Assembly: GCA_050298535.1 (NCBI GenBank)
Contig: JBNKUI010000106.1
Span: 8,596 to 72,595, forward strand
Reading direction: 5' to 3'
Length of the DNA: 64,000 nt
Source: JABDMH01 sp050298535
Lineage (GTDB): Bacteria; Bacteroidota; Bacteroidia; Chitinophagales; Saprospiraceae
Of this stretch, positions 1-8,539 are shown in pieces. The notes below the pieces were generated by a model. It saw only the letters and a list, made by a program, of their open reading frames with translations, searched no databases and was not told the origin of the DNA. The translations under genes were made by a program, and so were the position numbers. Positions within the stretch are counted from its first letter, which is position 1, and every line of letters begins with the position of its first letter.

Positions 1-906
1 GTAATCCTTCCTTCAGCACCTCACTCTTATAATGATCGCTACCCATATCTGCCGATAGTGATAGAACCTGGGCGAGTTGTTGATTTGTAAGTGATCTATT
101 TCTCATCACACCTCGTAAGACTTCCGAGCGATAGTGATCACTTCCGATATCTCTAGATATATTTAAGATGGTGGATACAGTCTCCACACTAATATTCTGA
201 TTCGAAATTACTTCTTTGAGCACTTCAGTAGTGTAGTGATCACTTTCGATAGATCGACATGCTTTTATGTAGGCCGCAATGGATTGATCTGTAGCTAAAA
301 AAGCAGCATGATGCTTCTTAAGTAGTTCAGTGGCGTAGTGATCAGACTCTATTTCAGATCCTATTTGATTGAGTATTGATGGAACATCTGCGGCCGGGGG
401 ATTCTTTTGCATGAGATAATCATAGTAGGCTTCCTTCACATAGTCACTTTCTATCGGCGATATTTCACGAAGTACTTCACTGGTGCCACCTCTGGCGTAG
501 AATCGATCTACTCGATTTTCCAGGTTTATCGTGGTCGACTGCACCACTTCCTGGAGTATTTCAGTCAACCATTTTTGACCTTCGGGAGTCCATGGTTTTT
601 CTGAACGACCTTCATAGTATGTTTTGACGAGTGAACCATTTGCACCGGGCTCAATGAGTATTCTTCTACGACTGCCAAACCCTTTTTTTGTTACCTCAAA
701 GTAACCATTGCGAGATAGGCCGATAATATCTTTATCATCGTCAGATAACTCTATGTCTCCGCGGTACTCAACTTTAAAGTTGTTGGCTCCGTCGTTGATG
801 ACTGTCTTGCCATTCGAAATGTTGATGCTATATTTCTGAGCCGCTAATTGGGAAACACTCATGAGTGTAAGCCATACCAGCGCCAATATTTTGATTGATA
901 TTTTCA
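1..906 (-). CDS. Secreted 34-residue-repeat protein, 3' end outside window
   Basis: The frame is open from an ATG at 904-906 through the window edge (302 codons, no stop), so the C-terminus is missing. The N-terminus is a signal peptide ending in LAAQ. A beta-rich stretch of about 100 residues follows (short strands, many G/D turns). From about residue 160 there are tandem helical repeats exactly 34 residues long, each beginning with a variant of I-E/G-S-D-H-Y-x-x-E-V-L-K: a first degenerate copy (IESDYVKEAYYDYL), then IESDHYATELLKK, IESDHYTTEVLKE, IGSDHYRSEVLRG and MGSDHYKSEVLKE, the last cut by the edge. No catalytic motif is visible. Similar repeat regions occur, from memory, in Bacteroidota exported or BlaR1/M56-linked proteins, but I cannot name the family. 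A scaffold or binding role is inference. Confidence 0.8.
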
Positions 907-1077
907 TAATTGTACGTGCATTGAGAATTTTATGAATAATTACTCCGCTAATGTCAGCGGATCTGCACGGCTTTAAAAGAGAAATGTACTGAGTTGCAGA
1001 AAATCGGTAGTGAATGGGGATTTATGGTCGAACATCCGACCGGAACTTCGGATTTCGATTATATAAATCCTATGTAG
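907..1077. promoter_or_regulatory. Divergent intergenic region
   Basis: This 171-base spacer separates two divergently read secreted-protein genes and must carry both promoters. It is AT-rich. I see no clear TAnnTTTG element and no repeat or hairpin of note, so its role is inferred from gene orientation only. Confidence 0.3.
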
Positions 1078-2925
1078 ATGAAATTCAATCAATACTTCTT
1101 AAGCACCCTTTTCATATGTCTCCTCTATCAGGTGCAAGCTAATGATATATCTGCTCCGGCAGTCTTTGATACCATTTCTTGTGGTATGACATTGGAGTCC
1201 TCAACGATCGATGTTCCGGATCAGGTTGCATCAGATACCTGCTTCACAACTTCTTCAATTACTTACACCGGTGGAGACCGTTCTTTTTACTTTGAAGTAG
1301 CAACTACCCGTGAAATTCACTTCAATTTGATTACACCTGATTCCAATGGGCTGGATTTGTTCCTGTTCCTATACAGTGAGGAAGAAACCGGGGATTCAAT
1401 TCAATGTATTGAATCCCGGACATCGGATGGGGTGGAGGAATTACACTATTCCATTACTCTCCTGCCGGCAAAATATATGCTGGTGGTAGATGGTCGAGAA
1501 AGATATATTTCCTCTGAGGATACCACCATTATTGAGAGTGGAGATTTTCTTCTGACCATGGATTGCTTTGATAGCGATGATATGGTGTTGTCCTGTGGAG
1601 ATACGGTTGAAAACGATACGGGATTAGAAATGGTAAGTTCTTTTGAAAGTAGTCACTATGAAGATTGCATACCGGAAGTGAATGCTTTGGACTATCGAGC
1701 GCCTGATCAATTATATAGAATCGATCTAACCGAACCGACACAAATCCAAATCAATATGGTTGAATTGGATAGTACAAATTTGGATCTATTCCTTTTCAGT
1801 GACTCCCTCAATGCTGATTCTGTGCACCGTCCAGCAGAATGTATGGCAGTGAGCGTTAATGTTATACCCAGATCGGGAGAGCTCATAGACACTTTATTAC
1901 CGGCTGGAACCTATTGGATTGTTGTGGATGGTCAGATCATTGCGTCAGATCCAAATCCATTCATTCAAGTGGGTGAGTATTCACTGTGGGTAGATTGTTT
2001 TGATCTTAATAGCTCGGATCTGAATTGTGGAATGGAATTGCAGGATAACAATTCGGGAGGGTACAATAGCAGCACAGGTATAGATTACCTAAACTGTCTA
2101 CCAGCCAGAAGTTATGATGGATCTGACCGCAACTATCGATTGACCCAATCTACGATGACTGATTTGACGGTATCCCTGGAGAATGCCAACGAAGATTTTG
2201 CCTTGATACTAAGAGAAGAACGGTATGACAGCCTTTTGAAGGCTAGTGTCCCGGGGCAATGTCTGGCCATCAGTGACACGGGGCAATTAAAGGAAGAAAT
2301 CAGTATTGTCATTGATACAGGAAGCTACTGGATTACTGTGGATGCAGCAGCGGGAGTCGCAGATAGCTTTGCTCTGGCCATAGATTGTGAAGATCTTGCA
2401 TTCCCAGTTGAGCTCATAGGTCCTTTTGGGGAGAAATTGGACGACGCCATTAAGATAACCTGGCGAACTTTAATGGAAGTGGACAATGAAGGTTTTTGGA
2501 TAGAGCGAAGCCAGAATGGAATGGAATGGCAAAAGCTGAGTTTTGCACCTGGTCCCGGTTGGTCTGATACGGAGCGAGACTACTCCTTCATCGACCACAA
2601 TCCGCCTCAAGGAACTAATTATTATCGCTTGATCCAGATTGATTTTGATGGGACAAAGCACCACTCTGATATTATTCAATTTACCATCGAATCCAGAGAA
2701 ATATGGAATGTGGTGCCATCGATAATACAGAACATATTAAGGATCCAAGGACCTAACATTGAGGCCAACTTGGAAATCTATGATAGTTTTGGAGTTCGGA
2801 TCGGTAATACCCAAAAAATTAATGGAAACAGTGAAGTTGATTTTTCTCAAATGCCCCCAGGTATCTATCATGTCCGGTTGATGGATCAGTCGGGTCAGCA
2901 GGTCTTTTCGGTGTCAAAGATGTAA
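1078..2925 (+). CDS. T9SS-exported cell-surface protein with three repeated beta domains
   Basis: A 615-residue protein with a signal peptide (residues 1-21, ending VQA). Three similar blocks of about 140 residues follow, at roughly 30-165, 170-310 and 315-440. Each has a conserved cysteine opening (LSCGD, LNCGM, SCGM), a central F-x-L-x-L strand and a closing pattern of the type G-x-Y-W-I-x-V-D followed later by a D-C pair. Residues about 445-545 form the Bacteroidota module that starts PVELIGPFG and contains WRTLMEVDNEGFWIERS and YYRLIQIDFDG. The last 75 residues look like a type A T9SS sorting domain (LEIYDSFGVRIG, PPGIYHVRL). The architecture predicts export through the outer membrane and surface attachment. 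The function of the repeated domain is unknown to me. Confidence 0.85.
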   Translation: MKFNQYFLSTLFICLLYQVQANDISAPAVFDTISCGMTLESSTIDVPDQVASDTCFTTSSITYTGGDRSFYFEVATTREIHFNLITPDSNGLDLFLFLYSEEETGDSIQCIESRTSDGVEELHYSITLLPAKYMLVVDGRERYISSEDTTIIESGDFLLTMDCFDSDDMVLSCGDTVENDTGLEMVSSFESSHYEDCIPEVNALDYRAPDQLYRIDLTEPTQIQINMVELDSTNLDLFLFSDSLNADSVHRPAECMAVSVNVIPRSGELIDTLLPAGTYWIVVDGQIIASDPNPFIQVGEYSLWVDCFDLNSSDLNCGMELQDNNSGGYNSSTGIDYLNCLPARSYDGSDRNYRLTQSTMTDLTVSLENANEDFALILREERYDSLLKASVPGQCLAISDTGQLKEEISIVIDTGSYWITVDAAAGVADSFALAIDCEDLAFPVELIGPFGEKLDDAIKITWRTLMEVDNEGFWIERSQNGMEWQKLSFAPGPGWSDTERDYSFIDHNPPQGTNYYRLIQIDFDGTKHHSDIIQFTIESREIWNVVPSIIQNILRIQGPNIEANLEIYDSFGVRIGNTQKINGNSEVDFSQMPPGIYHVRLMDQSGQQVFSVSKM

Positions 2926-3010
2926 GGTGCGCCGCCGATACTTGTTTGATAATCATGAGAATACGGAGGAATGGCCGCATATAGGGCTACAAATTCATTA
3001 AGCACTTTCC

Positions 3011-4417
3011 TCAGTTACACCCACTCATCGAAATCTCCAATGAGCTTCCCTGAGCGATTTCAAATCCCTGGTCTAAACTGATGTAATTGGGCGAGCCAAG
3101 GACCACTTGCTGGCTGCCAGGTATCTGTCCATCAGCAATGATATGATCACTGGCCTGATAAGTGCCTGTCGTGATTGCACCTTCCAGATACATGGAGGGA
3201 TAGCAATCAGCCATCATGGCCGGACCATAAATGTAAGCAGCTCCTGCATCTGTGTTGACTACATCCTGATTTTCTGCTCCTGCGATGCTATAGTTTCCAT
3301 CGATATCCACACTGTGACCAAACCAATCACCTGCAGCTGCATCGGAGGCCGTGTACTTGGCAAATTCACTCCAAGAAACTCCGGATTGCTCAAAAACATA
3401 CATGGAGCCAGACTCGGGTCCATCATCATCGTCCAAATAGGACCCAACGGCTGCACGACCTAATGTAATACCCACCGAAGTGCCAAACTTATCATGAGGA
3501 GCCCCATCCGATGGCTCCAAAATATCTTGCTCGTACCAGTTATATCCACTGCGGACGAATATGTAAGCTTTACCGGTTTTATCATTGGCAAATGGAGCAC
3601 CGGCAATCACATAATCTCCTTCGATATCGACACTGGCTCCCAGGTGGTCAAATATTTCGGCATCCGAATGCGTCAAACGTTTCACTTGACCCCAACCATA
3701 ATGAGATCTATGAAAGATGTAGACCGCCCCTGATTGAAGGTATTCTACCCCCATATTTGCCGGAGCACCGACCACGGCATGATCACCTGATATGGCTACG
3801 TCACTTCCAAAGGCATCTCCCGCATCCGCATCAGACGCGTGTAACTTCACCTCTTCCACCCAGGATCCGTAATGATACTCAAAAATGTAAGCTGCACCTG
3901 ACTTATCTCCATAGTCATCATCCTTTGCAGCCGCCACAATAGCGTAATTTCCCGAGATACCCACTTTGTTTCCAAATTGATCACCTTGCTGACCATCCGA
4001 AGGATATACAGTGCCTATCAGATTCCACTGGGTGCCCGAGCGAGCAAAAATATAGGCAGATCCCACCTGAGAATATCCGTAGTGCTCTGTATTACGAGCA
4101 CCTACAATGGCCCGATCTCCCTCAATATCTACACTGTAGCCAAATTGATCACCTAGCGATCCACCCCAGGGAGGATACAACTTATCCTCATATACCCAGT
4201 TTGCTCCATTAAAATGAAAGATGTACGCTGCGCCGGCATTGTTGGTCCCAAAACCTGACTGCAGAGGAGCACCCACGATGGCATAGTCCCCGTCGATAGC
4301 TACGGAGTAACCAAATAGCTCTGCAAAATCTCCGTCAAAAGCGGTGATTTGAAATTCCTGTGCATTGGTGGCGATGGTTACAATACAACAAAAAAGCACA
4401 GATGCAAGATACTTCAT
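3011..4417 (-). CDS. Secreted FG-GAP beta-propeller protein with 3-coathanger stack domain
   Basis: A 468-residue exported protein with signal peptide (MKYLASVLFCCIVTIATNAQ). It carries seven or so repeats of about 50 residues with the core G-D-x-F-G-x-S-V-x-I-x-G-D-x-A-I-V-G-A, followed by a G-x-A-Y-I-F strand, and several acidic loops (DDDYGD, DDDDGP) that could bind calcium. This is the FG-GAP/integrin-alpha propeller type. The last 65 residues (SDHIIADGQI, LGSPNYISLDQGFEIAQGS, ending SGCN) match the 3-coathanger stack domain seen at the ends of many Bacteroidota secreted proteins. There is no classical type A T9SS tail. It is convergent with the T9SS gene before it. The ligand is unknown. 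Confidence 0.85.
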   Translation of the reverse strand: MKYLASVLFCCIVTIATNAQEFQITAFDGDFAELFGYSVAIDGDYAIVGAPLQSGFGTNNAGAAYIFHFNGANWVYEDKLYPPWGGSLGDQFGYSVDIEGDRAIVGARNTEHYGYSQVGSAYIFARSGTQWNLIGTVYPSDGQQGDQFGNKVGISGNYAIVAAAKDDDYGDKSGAAYIFEYHYGSWVEEVKLHASDADAGDAFGSDVAISGDHAVVGAPANMGVEYLQSGAVYIFHRSHYGWGQVKRLTHSDAEIFDHLGASVDIEGDYVIAGAPFANDKTGKAYIFVRSGYNWYEQDILEPSDGAPHDKFGTSVGITLGRAAVGSYLDDDDGPESGSMYVFEQSGVSWSEFAKYTASDAAAGDWFGHSVDIDGNYSIAGAENQDVVNTDAGAAYIYGPAMMADCYPSMYLEGAITTGTYQASDHIIADGQIPGSQQVVLGSPNYISLDQGFEIAQGSSLEISMSGCN

Positions 4418-4439
4418 GGTGTGTAAGCTTTTCGTCTGT

Positions 4440-4454
4440 CACCTCAGAGAGGTG
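4440..4454. promoter_or_regulatory. Perfect 6-bp hairpin in the leader of the FG-GAP gene
   Basis: CACCTC, a 3-base loop (AGA) and GAGGTG form a perfect short hairpin 23 bases upstream of the FG-GAP start codon. It may shape the mRNA leader. Such short hairpins also arise by chance, so this is only a structural note. Confidence 0.3.
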
Positions 4455-4550
4455 CAAGTTGGTCTTCGAGCCAAGATAGTCATTTTCGATGCTTCTTAAC
4501 AACAGTGAAGACACATTAACACATACCAAGTGTGGCTGATGTGTATTGAC

Positions 4551-5426
4551 TTATTCTATGATTTCCAATGGTTTGATGCCTGCCTGCAGTTTGTCATTGA
4601 CGGCTGATATGAAGTACTGACAGAGCCGGATCGTGTCCGATTCGTCTTGTTGGTGCATGAAAAAATAGACCTTCTCAACACCATTGCTTTTCCAATGGTC
4701 AAGACGATCAACCCAATCGTCTAATCTCTGAAAATCAGTCGGATGCAAGCCATATCCATTGAATCGAACAAACACCTGTGGTGAAGTGCGGCACATATGC
4801 AGGGCATCTCGGCGAAGAGCTACGTCGGTGATGACCAGTCCGTGCCCTTTACTTGTCAGTGAGGAGGTCACTTCATCAAAAGTCTCTGCTTCAAACCAGT
4901 CTTTATGTCGCAGTTCAATGTGTAGCGGAAACTCGGTGGGTACCAGATCAAGAAAATCATGTACACGCTGCATGTGTTTGGGGCCAAAATTGGGAGGGAG
5001 TGTCAGAAATGTGGCACCCAGGTTATCACCCAATGCATTTACCGAGTCCATGAAATATTGCGTATTCTCTTCTACTTCAGACAGGCGTTTGAAATGAGAC
5101 ACCCGCTGGGACCACTTCGGGCAAAATTTGAAGGAGGTCCCCTTTGCCGCCTCCGACCACTGATCAATGCTGCTGCGGCTCAGTCGATAGAAGGTGCCAT
5201 TGAGTTCAATACTACCGAATCGCTCTATGTAAGCATTCAGGAAATCCTTTTGTTTGGTACCCAACGGATAAAGGGGCCCAACCCATGCTGGTATTCCCCA
5301 CTTACCGCATCCTACCAGAATTTCCATATCAGTAGGATCGGCAGGCTTGACACTATTCTCGTGATCCTCTGGCAATGCAAATGTGAGACCATTGATGGCT
5401 TCTGGATCAACATGTCCAAACTTCAT
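4551..5426 (-). CDS. DUF72 family protein
   Basis: A 291-residue cytosolic protein of the DUF72 family (TIM-barrel fold; biochemical role not established). The typical entry strand EILVGCGKWGIPAW lies at about residues 34-47, followed by YPLGTKQKDFL, the E-L-N-G-T-F-Y motif near residue 75, the FKFCPKWSQRVSH strand, and the late HIELRHKDWF and VFVRFNGYG motifs. The N-terminal extension MKFGHVDPEAINGLTF is usual for Bacteroidota members, which supports the chosen start. It is divergent from the DUF502 gene that follows. No residues are obviously missing. Confidence 0.88.
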   Translation of the reverse strand: MKFGHVDPEAINGLTFALPEDHENSVKPADPTDMEILVGCGKWGIPAWVGPLYPLGTKQKDFLNAYIERFGSIELNGTFYRLSRSSIDQWSEAAKGTSFKFCPKWSQRVSHFKRLSEVEENTQYFMDSVNALGDNLGATFLTLPPNFGPKHMQRVHDFLDLVPTEFPLHIELRHKDWFEAETFDEVTSSLTSKGHGLVITDVALRRDALHMCRTSPQVFVRFNGYGLHPTDFQRLDDWVDRLDHWKSNGVEKVYFFMHQQDESDTIRLCQYFISAVNDKLQAGIKPLEIIE

Positions 5427-5529
5427 AACACAAATTTGAGTTAAACAAGTTAATTAATATTCAGATGTGGTTGGATCAATTAAGTAATCGATATTTGAGC
5501 CTGCATCAGTACAAAAAGTCTGATTTGAT

Positions 5530-6129
5530 ATGAAGCGTTTACGTAATTTTTTACTAACCACATTTCTTGGTGGTTTTTTCGTTCTGTTACCGTTGGCCAT
5601 TTTCTATTTACTGATCAAGGCGATCATCACCCTGGTAATCAATCTTTTGTCACCCCTATCCAATCTCCTGATCAATGAACTGGATCTTCCCGTCCCCGAT
5701 GAATTGATCAGTGCCATGGCGCTGGCCATTGTGATCCTGATTTGCTTCATGATTGGTCTCTTTGTCCGTACCCAGATCGGGAGAAATTCGTTTTCCTACA
5801 TTGAGCGCACTTATCTTTTCAGGCTGCCACTCTATGGCATCATAAAGGAAACCGTCCAGCAGTTTACCGGTGCCAAGAAAATGCCATTTTCTGATGTGGT
5901 GCTGGTCGATGTATATGGAAATGGTACCCGGATGACGGGCTTTGTGACGGATGAGCATCCCTCAGGTAATTTTACCGTGTTTGTTCCCACCGGTCCCAAT
6001 CCTACGAATGGATTCATATTTCACGTATCTGCGGACCAAATCGAACGTCTAAAGGAAGTGAAAACGGACGATGCCATGCGCACGATTATTGGTGTAGGTG
6101 TGGGGTCCTCCGGAATTATGAAGTTTTAA
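5530..6129 (+). CDS. DUF502 family inner-membrane protein
   Basis: A 199-residue protein with two transmembrane helices (about residues 9-38, starting LLTTFLGGFFVLLPLAIFYL, and about 58-82) and a soluble C-terminal beta-rich domain. The RTQIGRNSF...ERTYLFRLPLYGIIKETVQQ region and the GFVTDE...FVPTGPNPTNGF block are the hallmark of DUF502. The GPNPTNGF block is the most conserved part. The family is widespread, lies in the inner membrane and has no firmly assigned function. The gene stands alone between DUF72 and the arginine deiminase gene. Confidence 0.88.
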   Translation: MKRLRNFLLTTFLGGFFVLLPLAIFYLLIKAIITLVINLLSPLSNLLINELDLPVPDELISAMALAIVILICFMIGLFVRTQIGRNSFSYIERTYLFRLPLYGIIKETVQQFTGAKKMPFSDVVLVDVYGNGTRMTGFVTDEHPSGNFTVFVPTGPNPTNGFIFHVSADQIERLKEVKTDDAMRTIIGVGVGSSGIMKF

Positions 6130-6268
6130 GCGCAGCAGATCCCAGGGCCGGCATGTTCGTGCCTTTGCTATGGTTAAGTGGGATGACAGTTTCAGGGAAG
6201 CAATCTTTCGTCAGGCGAAAACTTTGTCTTGAGCCTCTCAACACAAACCACTTTGGATGGCAAGACTC
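6130..6268. other. Convergent intergenic spacer
   Basis: A 139-base gap between the ends of the DUF502 and arginine deiminase genes. The only structure I see is a short TTTCG-loop-CGAAA stem near 6203-6218 followed by ACTTTG, which is too weak to call a terminator. Confidence 0.3.
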
Positions 6269-7522
6269 CTATTGAGATTTTCGCCAGAGAGGCAAAGTCA
6301 TACAATGTGACCCTCCCCTGGCGCGCGAAAGTTCACTTGATGGAATTGTTATAATGATATGTTCCAATTCATCCAGGGGTGATGGATTCTCAATCAGATC
6401 TTCTCCGTGAATAAATGTATAGCCCCTGGCTTCAAGCGCCTTTTGTGTACGCACATTTCGATCGTACGAAATAGCCACACCTGGTTTAAGAGCTACCAGA
6501 TTACATCCGTCGGTCCATTGTTCTCGCTCCTGATAGGGAGAAAGTCCCTCACCTGCAAATATGAATTCCATGTCTGCATTGATTTCAGCATGAATAAAAT
6601 CTTTCATGGAATGATAGGTGGCGCGACTTCCATTCCTTCGATAGACCGTGACATACGAGCTTAGTCCGTCATAGACGAGAGGACGATAGCAGACCATATG
6701 ATTGACATGTATGCGGGTAAAGATTGTGTCGATATGCATGAATGAACGATCACTAGGGATGTTCACTTGTACTACATTGTCTACCAATGCTTTTTCAAAC
6801 AGGACGTCCTTTAGACTTTCGATTGCGTGGGCAGTGGTTCGTTCACTGCATCCAATGAGAAAGTGGTTTTCCGAAAACAGCATCATGTCACCTCCCTCAA
6901 TAGATACCGATTCACCTCTCCTTGATCGGGGAAATAGCTCCACATTGTTCATGTCTATCAGTCGACCCGCCTTCACTAGCATTTCAAACAAAGGATGACA
7001 CTGAAAAATGAATTGTGTCAAGAAATTCTCGCGATGACGGGCTTCTTTAGCAGCACGCGTAAGGATCACGTGATCTTTTACCACTACCGCAATATCCCGT
7101 GTGAATATGAAGTTGGGAATCGGGTCAAATAAGATTAAGTCCTCCTCTGGCAGGAAACCACTGATCAGTACTTCACAGAGACTTTTGTTGTCCAAATCAC
7201 TTAGTGTAGCAATGTACTTGGAAGGAAGTTCTTCAAAGTCCACAATCCGTGATATGATATCCTTCTGTGCTTCAGCATCTGCCTCCAGCGCTTCATATAA
7301 TAAATCACTGATGTACAGCACGCCTTCAGTACCGACTAGTGTTTTTAAAATATCCGTGAAGATGTCATGCTCATGTTGTATCTGTGGTAAGTAGACGATA
7401 TCGTCAAAAAGAAACTCTTCCGAGTGCTTAGGACTTACTCGGGTGAAGCCCTTTTCAGGACGATGGACAATAACCTTTTTCAGTAGATCAATTTCTGAGC
7501 CGACAAAGATGCGTGAGCGCAT
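6269..7522 (-). CDS. arcA: Arginine deiminase
   Basis: Hydrolyses L-arginine to citrulline and ammonia in the cytosol. With the start at MRSRIFVGSE (position 7522) the protein has 417 residues, close to the family norm of about 410. The frame continues upstream for 35 more codons, but that extension is cysteine-rich, unlike the family, and is probably untranslated. Guanidino-modifying-enzyme motifs are present: FTRD at 140-143, EGGD at 209-212, HIDTIFTRI near 263, and the nucleophile cysteine at about 407 in GGSHCMTLPL (the usual form is C-M-S-M-P). No arcB, arcC or arginine/ornithine antiporter gene is adjacent, so it is not in a standard ADI catabolic operon here. Its physiological role (nitrogen supply, acid tolerance) is open. 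Confidence 0.9.
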   Translation of the reverse strand: MRSRIFVGSEIDLLKKVIVHRPEKGFTRVSPKHSEEFLFDDIVYLPQIQHEHDIFTDILKTLVGTEGVLYISDLLYEALEADAEAQKDIISRIVDFEELPSKYIATLSDLDNKSLCEVLISGFLPEEDLILFDPIPNFIFTRDIAVVVKDHVILTRAAKEARHRENFLTQFIFQCHPLFEMLVKAGRLIDMNNVELFPRSRRGESVSIEGGDMMLFSENHFLIGCSERTTAHAIESLKDVLFEKALVDNVVQVNIPSDRSFMHIDTIFTRIHVNHMVCYRPLVYDGLSSYVTVYRRNGSRATYHSMKDFIHAEINADMEFIFAGEGLSPYQEREQWTDGCNLVALKPGVAISYDRNVRTQKALEARGYTFIHGEDLIENPSPLDELEHIIITIPSSELSRARGGSHCMTLPLWRKSQ

Positions 7523-7705
7523 AGAAGAAGCAGTTTTACGAATGTTACTAGCGATGAATTTACAAATAAAGCAAATGCACCACGATGTGCTACATTTCAT
7601 GACATAACTATCACCCGGAAGGTTCACATGACTACCATAGTGTTCCCATTAATTTCATTAATTTGTATCTGCTAAAGAATGGTTTCTGAAAAAGTTTTCT
7701 CACAA

Positions 7706-7713
7706 TAAATTTG
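7706..7713 (+). promoter_or_regulatory. Bacteroidota -7 element TAAATTTG
   Basis: TAAATTTG is an exact match to the Bacteroidota sigma-A -7 consensus TAnnTTTG and lies 13 bases before the ATG of the first gene of the ABC/coiled-coil cluster. No TTG -33 box is found at the usual distance, so only half of the promoter is supported. Confidence 0.45.
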
Positions 7714-7726
7714 AAGTCCTGATTAG

Positions 7727-8407
7727 ATGAGTTTATTTAGAAAGATTAAGTCTGCCTTTATCATTGAGGGAGAAGAAGGAGCAAAGAAAGAATCCGAAGA
7801 AAAATCTGCAAAGGAAGAAGCAACTTCGCAAAAGGAAGAAATCGCCGAACCCACACCGATCGATATAGCAACATATGATACCGGGGAAGGTAAAATCAAT
7901 AAAAAGTTTACCAATATTTTGCTGAAGGCTATAGAGGCTCATAACAAGGAAGGATTTGATTATATCGAGTTTAAGCGATCTCTGCAAAACCTTAAGAAGA
8001 TGGATATGGATGAGCCTACCGTCTACAAGAGCGCCTTTGCTACCGCACAGACACTAGGCGCTACTCCCGACGGTTTGATCGAATCGGCTAACAGATACCT
8101 GGGAGTGTTAGAAGAAGAGGAAAGGAAGTTTCAACATGCTCTCGCTAATCAACGTGCTAAGCAAATCGATGGTCGAATGACCCAAATGCAGCAACTGGAG
8201 GAGACAATTCGCGCAAAAGAGGCCAAGATTCAGCAACTTCAGTCTGAGATTGAAGATCATAGGGCTAAACTGGAAGCATCGAAAGGGGAAATAGAAGAAG
8301 CTACCCAAAAAGTGGAAGCAACTGGGATGGATTTTATGGCCAGTTACCGAAATCTGGTCGAACAGATCCGCAAGGATGTAGACAACATACGGCAGTATTT
8401 AAACTAA
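7727..8407 (+). CDS. Cytosolic coiled-coil protein, first gene of the envelope ABC cluster
   Basis: A 226-residue protein without signal peptide or membrane helix. Residues 15-45 are a low-complexity K/E/S/A tail. Residues about 55-115 form a small helical domain (INKKFTNILLKAIEAHN, FDYIEFKRSLQNLKKMDMDE). Residues about 118-200 are a heptad-like coiled coil rich in Q/E/K (MQQLEETIRAKEAKIQQLQS). The last 25 residues (YRNLVEQIRKDVDNIRQYLN) are again helical. I do not recognise the family. It is followed on the same strand by a membrane coiled-coil protein and an ABC transporter, which suggests a shared role. The long coiled coil would suit assembly with the next protein; this is inference. Confidence 0.75.
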   Translation: MSLFRKIKSAFIIEGEEGAKKESEEKSAKEEATSQKEEIAEPTPIDIATYDTGEGKINKKFTNILLKAIEAHNKEGFDYIEFKRSLQNLKKMDMDEPTVYKSAFATAQTLGATPDGLIESANRYLGVLEEEERKFQHALANQRAKQIDGRMTQMQQLEETIRAKEAKIQQLQSEIEDHRAKLEASKGEIEEATQKVEATGMDFMASYRNLVEQIRKDVDNIRQYLN

Positions 8408-8539
8408 CAGCTAAAAAATCGGGTTGGAAAGAGCAAAGCGCTATACATTAAATCCTGTTCAATTTGGGATACAGCCAAATTTGCTGGAAATTAGCGGTTT
8501 GTATGTTCTACAAATTATTCAAGCAAATAGAGTACTCTG
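8408..8539 (+). other. Spacer between coiled-coil genes
   Basis: 132 bases with no gene. I see no T-run hairpin, and the sequence is AT-rich towards the next start. The next gene may therefore be read through from upstream or have its own promoter. Confidence 0.3.

Noticed and set aside
1..400. Regular 102-base spacing suggestive of a direct-repeat array or CRISPR
   Set aside because: The period is the 34-codon protein repeat; units are divergent at DNA level and fully coding.
4959..5444. 161-codon plus-strand open frame inside the DUF72 gene
   Set aside because: Opposite-strand shadow of a well supported gene, with no recognisable features.
7523..7627. N-terminal extension of arginine deiminase
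   Set aside because: Cysteine-rich and unlike the family; MRSRIFVGSE is the natural start.
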